Shown here one piece after another: positions 17,418 through 26,533 of a stretch of DNA of 64,000 nucleotides. Position 1 is the stretch's first letter. Every line of letters begins with the position of its first letter. This stretch comes from G965207335 sp965207335 (GTDB lineage: Bacteria; Pseudomonadota; Gammaproteobacteria; PS1; Pseudothioglobaceae): contig OZ242267.1 in assembly GCA_965207335.1 (NCBI GenBank), positions 434,001-498,000 of the forward strand. Direction: 5' to 3'. The notes under the pieces were generated by a model that saw only the letters and a program-made list of their open reading frames with translations, made no database searches and was not told where the DNA came from. The position numbers and the translations under genes are program-made.

Positions 17418-20195
17418 GTGGATAAAATATATAATCCAAAAAAAATTGAAATCAAATACCGTAAGTTATGGGAAGAAAATAAATGTTTTTCGTCAGAATA
17501 TAATAATTTAGCAAAAAATAGTTATTGCATAATGTTACCGCCTCCTAATGTTACGGGTAGTTTACATATGGGGCATGCATTTCAACATACTATTATGGAT
17601 ATTCTCACTAGATATCACAGAATGTCTGGTAAACAAACACTATGGCAAGCAGGGACAGACCACGCTGGTATTGCTACACAAATGGTAGTTGAAAGACAAT
17701 TAGCTGAGCAAAATATAACAAAAAATGATTTATCAAGAGAGGAATTTATCCAAAAAATCTGGCAGTGGAAACAAGAATCAGGCGATACTATTAGTAAGCA
17801 AATGCGTAGGCTTGGTGCATCTGTTGATTGGCAAAGAGAAAAATTTACTATGGATGAGGACTTATCTAGTGCAGTAAGTAAAGTTTTTATAAAGCTTTAT
17901 AATGAGGGCTTAATTTATCGTGGTAAACGCCTTATTAATTGGGACCCAGTGCTAAAAACAGCATTATCAGATTTAGAAGTAATAGCAACAGAAGAAGAAG
18001 GCTTAATGTATTATGTTAGATATCCTTTTGTTACTGACAATGGCTTTATGGAGATAGCCACTACACGCCCTGAAACTATTTTGGCAGATGGAGCTTTGGC
18101 GGTAAACCCAAAAGATAAACGCTATAAAAATGTTATAGGTAAACTTGTATGGGTACCTATGACTAAACGCAAAATACCTATTATTGCTGATGATTATGTT
18201 GATATGGAATTTGGCACTGGTTGTGTAAAAATTACCCCTGCCCATGATTTTAATGACTGGGAGGTTGGTAAACGCCATAAAATGGAAGTTATTAACCTAT
18301 TTACTCCAGATGCTAAGTTAAATGCTAATGCACCTAAGGCTTATCAAAATTTAGAGCGTTTTGAAGCACGCCAAGCTATTGTTAAAGATTTAGATGATGC
18401 TAAATTATTAATAACCACCAAAAAACACCGACTAACACCGCCTCGTGGTGACCGTTCGGGTGCAATTTTAGAACCGTTTTTAACAGACCAATGGTTTGTA
18501 AAAGTAGCACCACTTGCAAAACCAGCCATAGATGCAGTCAAAAATGGCGATACTAAATTTGTGCCTAGTAATTGGGAGAAAACATATTTTAACTGGATGA
18601 ATAATATCCAAGATTGGTGTATATCAAGACAAATAATCTGGGGACATAGAATACCAGCATGGTATGATGAAAATGGCGAAATTTTTGTTGCCAACACATT
18701 ACAAGAAGCAAAGCAACAAGCAATAAAAAAAGGCGGTAATGGCAATCTTGTTCAAGATAATGATGTCTTAGATACTTGGTTCTCATCTGCTTTGTGGCCT
18801 TTTTCCACTCTTGGTTGGCAAGGGAAAGATGAAAATAAAACACCAGAATTATCGCGTTTTTACCCAACTAGTGTTTTAGTAACAGGTTTTGATATTATAT
18901 TTTTTTGGGTAGCACGGATGATAATGTTTGGACTTAAATTTACAGGTGAAGTCCCTTTTAAAGATATTTATATAACTGGCTTAATTCGTGATAATAATGG
19001 ACAAAAAATGTCTAAGTCTAAAGGAAATGTTATTGACCCAATAGATATAATTGATGGTATTAGCCTTGATGAGTTAATCAAAAAGAGAACCTACGGTTTG
19101 ATGCAACCTCAAATGAAAGAAAAAATCATCAAAAATACAAAAAAAACCTTTCCAGATGGCATACAAGCATTTGGAACAGATGCTATGAGATGGACATTTA
19201 GTGCCTTAGCATCATTTGGCAGAGATATAAAATTTGATTTATCAAGAGTTGCTGGTTATAGAAATTTTTGCAATAAATTATGGAATGCCTCAAGATTTGT
19301 ATTAATGAATGTTGAACCTAATATTATAAATGATAACACTAACACTAAATTATCAAGTATTGACAAGTGGATATTATATAAACTACAAATTGTAATCAAA
19401 GATAGCAAAAAACACATAACAGAATATCGTTTTGACTTAATGGCACAAGTTTTATATGATTTTGTTTGGCATGACTATTGTGATTGGTATTTAGAGTTTG
19501 CTAAGGTACTATTAACAAAAGAGGCGATGAAAATCAATACCCAAAAAACTTTATTTAATGTACTTAACGAAATACTAAAATTATTACACCCTGTAATACC
19601 ATTTATCACAGAAGAGATATTTAGCGATTGCAATAAAATAATTAATGCCAATAATAAAACTCTTAGTCAAACTAAATATCCAATACACAGCAAACATAAT
19701 AAAAAAATAAATGCAATACATGATGTTAATTGGATACAAGAATTCATTTTAGGGATTAGGCAAATTAGAGGTGAGACGAATATAGCACCTAATAAAAAAT
19801 TAAACTGTTTACTATTCCAATACAATGCTAATGATGAAAAACTACTAATAAAATACTCTTATTTAATAAAAAGTATTGCTAAAATAACAAACATAGAATT
19901 ATTAAGCAAAAACCAACAATCACCAAAATCAGCAACAGCACTAATAGGAGAGACAAAAATATTAGTTCCACTGTCTGGGTTAATAGATAAAGAACAAGAG
20001 TTAAATAGATTACAAAAAGAAATAACTAAGTTAGCAAAACAAAAGCAACAATCTAGCAATAAATTAAATAATACTAAATTTATTAATAACGCTCCTAACC
20101 ATATTGTCAAAAAAGAAATGCAAAAATTAGAACAAACTAATAAAAAACTATCAAATTTGAATGTAGAATATGATAAGATTAACCAACTGAAATAA
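17418..20195 (+). CDS. valS: Valyl-tRNA synthetase
   Basis: This class I synthetase charges tRNA-Val. The 925-residue protein has the HIGH motif in PPPNVTGSLHMGHAF, the editing-domain segment TTRPETILADGALAV, and the KMSKS loop NGQKMSKSKGNVIDP near residue 535. A C-terminal coiled-coil arm (QELNRLQKEITKLAKQKQQ) is diagnostic for ValRS. The start is GTG; the nearest upstream ATG is followed at once by a stop. Confidence 0.97.
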   Translation: MDKIYNPKKIEIKYRKLWEENKCFSSEYNNLAKNSYCIMLPPPNVTGSLHMGHAFQHTIMDILTRYHRMSGKQTLWQAGTDHAGIATQMVVERQLAEQNITKNDLSREEFIQKIWQWKQESGDTISKQMRRLGASVDWQREKFTMDEDLSSAVSKVFIKLYNEGLIYRGKRLINWDPVLKTALSDLEVIATEEEGLMYYVRYPFVTDNGFMEIATTRPETILADGALAVNPKDKRYKNVIGKLVWVPMTKRKIPIIADDYVDMEFGTGCVKITPAHDFNDWEVGKRHKMEVINLFTPDAKLNANAPKAYQNLERFEARQAIVKDLDDAKLLITTKKHRLTPPRGDRSGAILEPFLTDQWFVKVAPLAKPAIDAVKNGDTKFVPSNWEKTYFNWMNNIQDWCISRQIIWGHRIPAWYDENGEIFVANTLQEAKQQAIKKGGNGNLVQDNDVLDTWFSSALWPFSTLGWQGKDENKTPELSRFYPTSVLVTGFDIIFFWVARMIMFGLKFTGEVPFKDIYITGLIRDNNGQKMSKSKGNVIDPIDIIDGISLDELIKKRTYGLMQPQMKEKIIKNTKKTFPDGIQAFGTDAMRWTFSALASFGRDIKFDLSRVAGYRNFCNKLWNASRFVLMNVEPNIINDNTNTKLSSIDKWILYKLQIVIKDSKKHITEYRFDLMAQVLYDFVWHDYCDWYLEFAKVLLTKEAMKINTQKTLFNVLNEILKLLHPVIPFITEEIFSDCNKIINANNKTLSQTKYPIHSKHNKKINAIHDVNWIQEFILGIRQIRGETNIAPNKKLNCLLFQYNANDEKLLIKYSYLIKSIAKITNIELLSKNQQSPKSATALIGETKILVPLSGLIDKEQELNRLQKEITKLAKQKQQSSNKLNNTKFINNAPNHIVKKEMQKLEQTNKKLSNLNVEYDKINQLK

Positions 20196-20208
20196 TATAT
20201 TATATTTT

Positions 20209-20377
20209 GAGACCTTTGCATAAACATGAATAATCATCAGAACCCCGCTTTCCACTCACTTACATTAAGCAAAAATCAGAATTCTGTCAATCATCCTATT
20301 TATGCAAAGGTTTCAAAATCACTAATTCGGCAAAAATTGAATTTTTGCTAATAACCCCTACTTTATGCAAAGGTCTC
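20209..20377 (+). mobile_element. MITE-like element, composite, with GAGACCTTTGCA ends
   Basis: The element begins GAGACCTTTGCATAAA and ends TTTATGCAAAGGTCTC. Bases 20209-20314 closely match the whole 107-bp element at 63509-63615. Bases 20315-20377 match, inverted, the left end of the element at 57411. It therefore looks like a short element followed by the end of a longer one. It has no ORF. The ends resemble IS5-group terminal repeats as I remember them. The right end stops 3 bases before the next start codon. Confidence 0.75.
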
Positions 20378-20380
20378 ATT

Positions 20381-21037
20381 ATGTATAAGATTATATTAAT
20401 ATTATTATTACTGCCAAATATACTGTTAGCAAAATCTATTGTTTATGTTAGCGACCAAGTAGAAATACCAATTAGAGTTGAAGGTAGTAGTCGTAGTAAA
20501 ATTTTAAAAATGTCGCCATCTGGAGAGCAATTAGAGTTATTAAAAAATACCAAAATAGGCTGGACACAAATAAAAACAAGCAACGGCTTAATTGGTTGGA
20601 TAAGCTCAAGATACTTAATTAGTGATGAGCCTGCTAGTTTAAAACTAATAGCATTAAATAGCAAATATAATGCCAATTTTATTCAATATCAACAACAAAC
20701 AAAACACTTAAAAGAAGTAGAAAAAACCCTAAATGATGTTCAAAATAAATATAAAAATTTAGCAATAGAACAAGCTAAAACTAAATCTAAAATAGAATAT
20801 GCTGAGCTAACTTATGAAAATTCATTGCAAATAGAACGCGAAAATCAGCAACTAGGCAATAAAGTTCTACAATTAGAAAGTAAAATACAAATATTAAAAA
20901 AGAATGATGATTATAACTCCGACCAAAGCAGTAGAAATTGGATGATAGTTGGCTCATTGATTTTTGCTTTTGGCACTATATTGGGAATAATATTAATTAA
21001 TATTCTTAATAAGAAAAATAAGAAAAATTATTATTAA
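20381..21037 (+). CDS. SH3-domain membrane protein, YgiM-like (TIGR04211 type)
   Basis: The chosen start gives MYKIILILLLLPNILLAKS, a clean signal peptide; an earlier in-frame start lies inside the MITE. The mature protein has a bacterial SH3 domain (VYVSDQVEIPIRVEGSSRSKIL...GWTQIKTSNGLIGWISSRYL, about 20-85), a coiled coil (about 100-180) and a C-terminal TM helix (WMIVGSLIFAFGTILGIILI) with a basic tail. This is the architecture of gammaproteobacterial YgiM. The role is poorly defined, probably envelope-related. The AAAGG upstream of the start belongs to the MITE. Confidence 0.82.
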   Translation: MYKIILILLLLPNILLAKSIVYVSDQVEIPIRVEGSSRSKILKMSPSGEQLELLKNTKIGWTQIKTSNGLIGWISSRYLISDEPASLKLIALNSKYNANFIQYQQQTKHLKEVEKTLNDVQNKYKNLAIEQAKTKSKIEYAELTYENSLQIERENQQLGNKVLQLESKIQILKKNDDYNSDQSSRNWMIVGSLIFAFGTILGIILINILNKKNKKNYY

Positions 21038-21107
21038 GAAATACTTTAACAATGAATATATAATTATTACAAACTATTAAATAATATTTATGTATATAAC
21101 TAATTAA

Positions 21108-22574
21108 ATGAATAAATTTAGCAAACACGGACTAACCTTTGATGATGTTTTATTACTACCAGCTCACTCTTTGGTACTGCCTAAAGATGCAATACTAAAA
21201 TCACCTCTAACATCACAAATAAATCTTAATACTCCATTTTTATCTGCTGCTATGGATACAGTAACAGAAGCTAAGCTAGCAATAGTAATGGCAAAAGAAG
21301 GAGGTATAGGCATAATCCATAAAAATATGTCAATAGACGAACAAGTAAAAGAAATAACCACCGTAAAACGCCATGAAAGTAATATTATTAGAGACCCAAT
21401 TACTATAAACATAAAGGCAACTATAGCCGATGTTATATCACTACAAACAAAATACGGTATATCAGCACTGCCTGTGATTGACAACAACAATGTATTATGT
21501 GGATTAATAACAAGTAGAGATATAAGATTTGAGACAAACTTAAATAATAAAATAGTCAAAAGTATGACTACAAAAGAAAAACTAATTACAGTTACAGAAA
21601 ACACTGACAATAATGAGGTTAAAGAATTATTACATATACATAAAATTGAAAGAGTCTTAGTAGTTAATAATAAATTTGAGCTAACTGGTATGATAACTGT
21701 TCGTGATATATTACAATCATCTAGTTTTCCAAATGCCACAAAAGACAATCAAGAGCGACTAATGGTAGGTGCTAGTATTGGTGTTGGAGATGATACTGAT
21801 AATAGAGTTAGAGCCTTAGTTGAAGCAGGTGTTGATATTATAACAGTTGATACCGCACACGGACACTCACAAAGGGTAATAGATAGAGTTAAAAAAACCA
21901 AACAAGAATACCCAAGCCTGCAAGTGATAGCTGGTAATATTGCCACAAAACAAGCAGCACTAGCACTAAAAGAAGTTGGTGCTGATGCAGTAAAAGTTGG
22001 TATAGGGCCAGGAAGTATTTGCACAACAAGAATTATAACAGGTGTTGGTGTGCCACAAATATCAGCAATAGCAGAAGTATCTAGTGCATTAAAAGATAGT
22101 AATGTTAAAGTTATAGCTGATGGAGGAATTCGTTATTCAGGAGATATATCAAAATCATTTGCGGCAGGAGCTCATACAGTAATGTTAGGCAGTATATTTG
22201 CTGGCACAGAAGAAACCCCTGGAGAAATAGAATTGCACCACGGCAGGTCGTATAAATCATACAGAGGTATGGGTTCTATAGGTGCTATGAAAAAAACAAA
22301 TGGCTCATCGGATAGATATTTTCAATCTAATAATAACGGTGATAAATTAGTCCCAGAAGGTATAGAGGGCAGAGTGCCATTTAAAGGTTCTGTTAGACCA
22401 ATAATTCAGCAAATGATAGGTGGTGTGCGTGCTGCTATGGGCTATACTGGCTGTGCTAATTTAAAAGATATGCGTAATAATGTCAAGTTTGTGCAAATAA
22501 CTAATGCTGGAATATTAGAATCGCATGTTCACGATGTTAGTATAACCAAAGAAGCACCTAACTATCATCAATAG
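21108..22574 (+). CDS. guaB: IMP dehydrogenase
   Basis: GuaB oxidises IMP to XMP with NAD+, the committed step of guanine nucleotide synthesis. The 488-residue length is typical. The barrel start reads LTFDDVLLLPAHS. Two CBS domains lie at about 95-205. The catalytic Cys loop reads GIGPGSICTTRIITGVG, and the flap contains SIGAMKKTNGSSDRYF. It stands next to convergent pdxH; no guaA is seen nearby. Confidence 0.97.
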   Translation: MNKFSKHGLTFDDVLLLPAHSLVLPKDAILKSPLTSQINLNTPFLSAAMDTVTEAKLAIVMAKEGGIGIIHKNMSIDEQVKEITTVKRHESNIIRDPITINIKATIADVISLQTKYGISALPVIDNNNVLCGLITSRDIRFETNLNNKIVKSMTTKEKLITVTENTDNNEVKELLHIHKIERVLVVNNKFELTGMITVRDILQSSSFPNATKDNQERLMVGASIGVGDDTDNRVRALVEAGVDIITVDTAHGHSQRVIDRVKKTKQEYPSLQVIAGNIATKQAALALKEVGADAVKVGIGPGSICTTRIITGVGVPQISAIAEVSSALKDSNVKVIADGGIRYSGDISKSFAAGAHTVMLGSIFAGTEETPGEIELHHGRSYKSYRGMGSIGAMKKTNGSSDRYFQSNNNGDKLVPEGIEGRVPFKGSVRPIIQQMIGGVRAAMGYTGCANLKDMRNNVKFVQITNAGILESHVHDVSITKEAPNYHQ

Positions 22575-22580
22575 TAGTTT

Positions 22581-23216
22581 CTAAGGCGCTAAACGATTAA
22601 TAATCCATTTATCATCTTGTTTTTTATAAATAAATCTATCGTGTAATCTGCTTTGTCTGCCCTGCCAAAATTCTATGCTATTAGGTATCACTGTATATCC
22701 ACCCCAAAAATCAGGCAAAGTTATGTTATTATCAATAAATTTATTTTTAATATTTTGATAATTAAACTCTAACTCTGCCCTAGATGTTAATACCTCGCTT
22801 TGTTTTGATGCTAAGGCACTAATTTTACTATTTGTAGGCCTAGTATTAAAATATTGCCTTGATTCTTGCTTAGGTATTTTTTTAACACTACCTGTTATGT
22901 TAATTTGCCTCTCTAATTCCAGCCAATTGAAAGATAGTGCAACTTGATTATTTTGGCTAATTTGTTTTGCTTTTAAACTATTGTAATTAGTAAAAAATAC
23001 AAAACCTTGAATACTGTTAAAATACTGCAATAAAACAGTGCGAATACTAATAAAACCATTATTATCACAAGTAGCCAAACTCATTGCATTAGCTATTTTA
23101 ATGATTTTTTTAGCATCATTTATCCATAATGTAAATTGTTTAAAAGGGTTATTTGATAAACTTGCTCTATTTAGGTGAGATTCTTTGTATTCTTTACGCA
23201 AATTAGTTAAATTCAT
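22581..23216 (-). CDS. pdxH: Pyridoxamine 5'-phosphate oxidase
   Basis: This FMN enzyme makes pyridoxal 5'-phosphate. The 211-residue protein begins with LRKEYKESHLNRASLSNNPFKQF and has the FMN-binding segments SIRTVLLQYFNSIQGFVFFTNY and ALSFNWLELERQINITG. It ends WIINRLAP, the invariant C-terminus of the family. It overlaps the upstream hydroxylase gene by one base. Confidence 0.96.
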   Translation of the reverse strand: MNLTNLRKEYKESHLNRASLSNNPFKQFTLWINDAKKIIKIANAMSLATCDNNGFISIRTVLLQYFNSIQGFVFFTNYNSLKAKQISQNNQVALSFNWLELERQINITGSVKKIPKQESRQYFNTRPTNSKISALASKQSEVLTSRAELEFNYQNIKNKFIDNNITLPDFWGGYTVIPNSIEFWQGRQSRLHDRFIYKKQDDKWIINRLAP

Positions 23217-24394
23217 TATATTACTTTACTACTTTGAGTTAAGTGCTTGCTAATAAAATAATGCACAGGTGGTAAATTTTGTGCTAATTTTAGTGCTATA
23301 CTTCTAAGTGGTTTTAATATAGTTTTATTATTAGTAAACAAATATACAACACTATTAGTACCAAAATACATAATCCTTGCAACATTTATTTGCTTGTTAT
23401 TATATTGATTAAGCACAAAGTTATTACCTATATCCATATCAACACTATTTGCTTTAATAATTTCTTGTGCTAGAATATTTTGCCCTCTTAAACCTAAATT
23501 AAACCCATGTGCAGTAACAGGATGCATCCCCACAGCAGAATCACCAATTAATGCAAATCTATTGCCGATAAATTTATCAGCTATAACACCCAATAAAGGA
23601 TAATAATGCCTATCTCCTACCAGTTTCATGTCTCCCATGTCAAATTTAGGACTAATATAATCATTAAATTCGGTGTCACTTAAGCTTTTAACATAATCCA
23701 TATCATCTTTTGCTAGTGTTAATACCATAGAGGACATATTGCCAATCATAGGCAATAATGCCAAAGTATTTTCATAGTTAAAACATTCTAAGGCAATATT
23801 ATTATGCTCTTTGGTGTGTGACATTCTAGCTACTAGCATATGTTTTTTAAAATCATGCATATTTGCATTAATATTAGCCTGAGAACGCATATTAGACATA
23901 CGACTATCTGCTGCTACTACTAATCGTGTTAATATGCTATCGCCATTAGCTAATAGTACGGTATTAAAATCCTTGCCATAACTAATACTATTTACCGCAG
24001 ACGATGCCTGTATTGTTATGTTATTGGTATTTTCAACCTTTTTAAATAATGCTTGACGAATTAAATAATTAGCCACTAAATAACCTAGTGCTTCTAATTT
24101 GCTGTCATTAATACTAAATGTTAATGGTTTTTTGTCCTTATTATTAAAAACTTTAGCTTGTTTTATCAAAGAAACAGCACTACTATCTATTGACTCCCAA
24201 ACACCAATACTAGCTAAAATATCCACAGAAGCATGCGTTAATGCTATTTCTCTACCATCATCTGTAGGGCTTTCTAATGTTGATAATTCTGCTTTTTCTA
24301 GTAATAGGATATTAAGTCTGCTATCTGCTAATGATAATGCAAAAGCAAGCCCAACTGGGCCACTTCCTACTATAATAACATCATATTTATTCAT
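23216..24394 (-). CDS. UbiH/UbiF/UbiM-type FAD-dependent ubiquinone hydroxylase
   Basis: The 392-residue flavoprotein monooxygenase belongs to the family hydroxylating the ubiquinone ring. It has the N-terminal dinucleotide fold (IIVGSGPVGLAFALSLA), the segment DGREIALTHASVDIL, and the second FAD motif ALIGDSAVGMHPVTAHGFNLG. The DGREIALTH segment recalls UbiM, the broad-specificity member, but I cannot separate UbiM from UbiF/UbiH without an alignment. It pairs with pdxH in an overlapping two-gene unit. Confidence 0.85.
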   Translation of the reverse strand: MNKYDVIIVGSGPVGLAFALSLADSRLNILLLEKAELSTLESPTDDGREIALTHASVDILASIGVWESIDSSAVSLIKQAKVFNNKDKKPLTFSINDSKLEALGYLVANYLIRQALFKKVENTNNITIQASSAVNSISYGKDFNTVLLANGDSILTRLVVAADSRMSNMRSQANINANMHDFKKHMLVARMSHTKEHNNIALECFNYENTLALLPMIGNMSSMVLTLAKDDMDYVKSLSDTEFNDYISPKFDMGDMKLVGDRHYYPLLGVIADKFIGNRFALIGDSAVGMHPVTAHGFNLGLRGQNILAQEIIKANSVDMDIGNNFVLNQYNNKQINVARIMYFGTNSVVYLFTNNKTILKPLRSIALKLAQNLPPVHYFISKHLTQSSKVI

Positions 24395-24432
24395 AACTAT
24401 ATTTTAACAACTTTTAAACTTATATACGGAAA

Positions 24433-24840
24433 ATGTTTTTTGTAATAATTCAGTTTGCAAGTATTATTTATTTACTCATAAATACTAACTGGCAAAATTT
24501 TAATTTAATATCTTATTTGCTAGTATTAGTATCTATTTTTATAGCAATAATAGCATTTTTTAATATGGGGGTAAAAAATATTAGTATTTTGCCACAATTA
24601 AAAAATAATCATATTTTAATTACTAACGGTATATATAAATACATAAGACATCCTATGTATTCCAGTATTATTATCTTTAGTTTAGCACTACTTATTAGTA
24701 ATATAAATTACACAGCAATAATTATTTATGTGATACTAATTATTGATTTATACCTTAAATCTAGCTTAGAAGAAAAATACCTAAGTAAAAGATTTTCACA
24801 ATACCTTGCATACAAAGATAGCACCAGAAAATTTTTTTAA
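24433..24840 (+). CDS. ICMT/PEMT-family membrane methyltransferase-like protein
   Basis: The 135-residue protein has four hydrophobic segments and the signature GIYKYIRHPMYSS, with Glu-rich residues at the end (LEEKYLSKRFSQYLAYKD). This is the pattern of the isoprenylcysteine carboxyl methyltransferase / phospholipid methyltransferase superfamily, whose members use S-adenosylmethionine at the membrane. The substrate cannot be predicted. It is shorter than many relatives (about 150-190 residues) but the catalytic core is complete. Confidence 0.75.
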   Translation: MFFVIIQFASIIYLLINTNWQNFNLISYLLVLVSIFIAIIAFFNMGVKNISILPQLKNNHILITNGIYKYIRHPMYSSIIIFSLALLISNINYTAIIIYVILIIDLYLKSSLEEKYLSKRFSQYLAYKDSTRKFF

Positions 24841-24847
24841 TATCAAG

Positions 24848-25603
24848 TTAAGGCTTGTATTTTTCTATGGCATTTAAAATACCCCTTAATATTGCTAGCT
24901 CATCTTTTTTTAGTAAAGCCTTGCTGAAAATTACCCTTAGTCTTCGCATTAATAAGTCTATTGGTTTTTTACCGTTTAGATAATTTATCCTAATTAGGAT
25001 TTGTTCTAAGTGCCGGTAAAAATACTCTATATCCTCAAACTTAGCCAGTTTATCGCCATCATCTTGTTTAAGTGGGGTATATTTTGTATCTATTAATTGA
25101 TTATATAATTGATAGCTAAATATTTGCACTGCTTGCGATACATTAAGTGAAAAATAATCCTTATTACCAGCAATAGTCATTAATACTTGACACATATCAA
25201 GCTCATTATTACTAAGTCCTGAGTTTTCTGTGCCAAACACTACTGCTACCTCTGCCTCATTATCATTTGTTATGGTGTTTTCAATTAACTCACAACTTTG
25301 CATTAAACTTAATTGTTGCCATTTAACACTTCTTTTTCTAGCACTAGCACCTATTATTAAATTACAGCCAGTTAAAGCATCTGTTAATGATTTACAAACC
25401 TTGGCATTTGCTAAAATATCATCAGCACCGCTTGCCCTTGCTGTTGCTGTCGCGGATGGATAATTACTAGGGTTAACTAAATATAGCCTTGATAAACACA
25501 TATTTTTTAAAGCTCTAGCACTAGCACCAATATTACCTGCTTCTGTGGTATTAACCATTACTACACGGACTTTATTGAAGGTATAATACTCATTTTCTGT
25601 CAT
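24848..25603 (-). CDS. trmJ: tRNA (cytidine/uridine-2'-O-)-methyltransferase TrmJ
   Basis: This SPOUT methyltransferase modifies position 32 of tRNAs. The knot motifs are visible: VRVVMVNTTEAGNIGASARALKNM, VAVVFGTENSGLSNNEL and FSLNVSQAVQIFSYQL. I chose the start MTENEYYTFNKVRVV. An earlier in-frame start would add a hydrophobic stretch and overlap the divergent suhB start. The product is 251 residues, the usual size. It diverges from suhB across 7 bases, so the two share a promoter region. Confidence 0.93.
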   Translation of the reverse strand: MTENEYYTFNKVRVVMVNTTEAGNIGASARALKNMCLSRLYLVNPSNYPSATATARASGADDILANAKVCKSLTDALTGCNLIIGASARKRSVKWQQLSLMQSCELIENTITNDNEAEVAVVFGTENSGLSNNELDMCQVLMTIAGNKDYFSLNVSQAVQIFSYQLYNQLIDTKYTPLKQDDGDKLAKFEDIEYFYRHLEQILIRINYLNGKKPIDLLMRRLRVIFSKALLKKDELAILRGILNAIEKYKP

Positions 25604-25610
25604 AATAATA

Positions 25611-26408
25611 ATGCATCCTACACTTAAAATAGCAATTACTGCCGCCAAAAAAGCCGGACAAATAATCCTAAGATATCATAATCAAATAAATCGTTTGACT
25701 ATAAGCAATAAAGCAAAACATGATTTTATATCAGAAGTGGACAAAATGGCAGAGGATGTTATTATATCTGAAATTAAAAAATACTTTCCAAAACATTCAA
25801 TACTAGCAGAAGAATCTGGCGAAACTATTGGCGATAATAATAAGTGGATAATTGACCCATTGGATGGCACTACTAATTATTTACATAATTTTCCTCAATA
25901 CAGTGTATCTATCGCTATGTTAGCAAATAATATACTCCAACACGCAGTAGTTTATGACCCATTTAAAGATGAATTATTTAGTGCTACAGCAGGTGGTTCA
26001 GTGTTTTTAAATAATACTAAAGTGCGAGTATCACAAAATAAAGACTTAGATCAAACTTTAATAGGCACAGGTTTTCCATTTAAACAACCACAACACCTAG
26101 ATTGCTATTTAGATACTTTCAAGGCAATTCACCCTCATGTAGCTGGTATTCGTCGTGCTGGCTCGGCGGCATTAGATTTAGCCTATGTAGCGTCAGGAAG
26201 ACTAGATGGTTTTTGGGAAATTGGTCTTAATCAATGGGATATAGCAGCGGGAGTATTACTTATCCAAGAAGCAGGTGGTTTTATTGGTGATTTTGCAGGA
26301 GGTAAAGAATTTTTAGAAACTGGTAATATTGTCGCTGGCAATACCTTCATCTATCCTAAAATATTATCTATCATACAGCCACATCTAAGTAGTGAATTGC
26401 AAAAATAA
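25611..26408 (+). CDS. suhB: Inositol-1-monophosphatase family protein SuhB
   Basis: The 265-residue protein has the metal-binding motifs AEESGET, WIIDPLDGTTNYLHNFP (DPxDGT) and WDIAAG, with GIRRAGSAALDLAYVASGRLDG between them. SuhB hydrolyses inositol phosphates in vitro and, in E. coli, takes part in rRNA transcription antitermination. Length and motifs are normal. Its pairing with trmJ is common in Gammaproteobacteria. Confidence 0.95.
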   Translation: MHPTLKIAITAAKKAGQIILRYHNQINRLTISNKAKHDFISEVDKMAEDVIISEIKKYFPKHSILAEESGETIGDNNKWIIDPLDGTTNYLHNFPQYSVSIAMLANNILQHAVVYDPFKDELFSATAGGSVFLNNTKVRVSQNKDLDQTLIGTGFPFKQPQHLDCYLDTFKAIHPHVAGIRRAGSAALDLAYVASGRLDGFWEIGLNQWDIAAGVLLIQEAGGFIGDFAGGKEFLETGNIVAGNTFIYPKILSIIQPHLSSELQK

Positions 26409-26533
26409 TAAAATATATATTGTATAGTGCTGTAATAGTTAGGCAATAATTTTTAAATTTTAAATAAATATTTAACCTAATGAATAATCTTACCTAAACG
26501 CTGATAATTGTGTCAAGTGTATTGTTAGGCAAA

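Noticed and set aside
20345..20380. Earlier in-frame start for the YgiM-like gene
   Set aside because: It lies within the MITE and would spoil the signal peptide; the ATG at 20381 gives a normal one.
25604..25648. Upstream extension of trmJ
   Set aside because: It would overlap the divergent suhB start and add a hydrophobic stretch not found in TrmJ.
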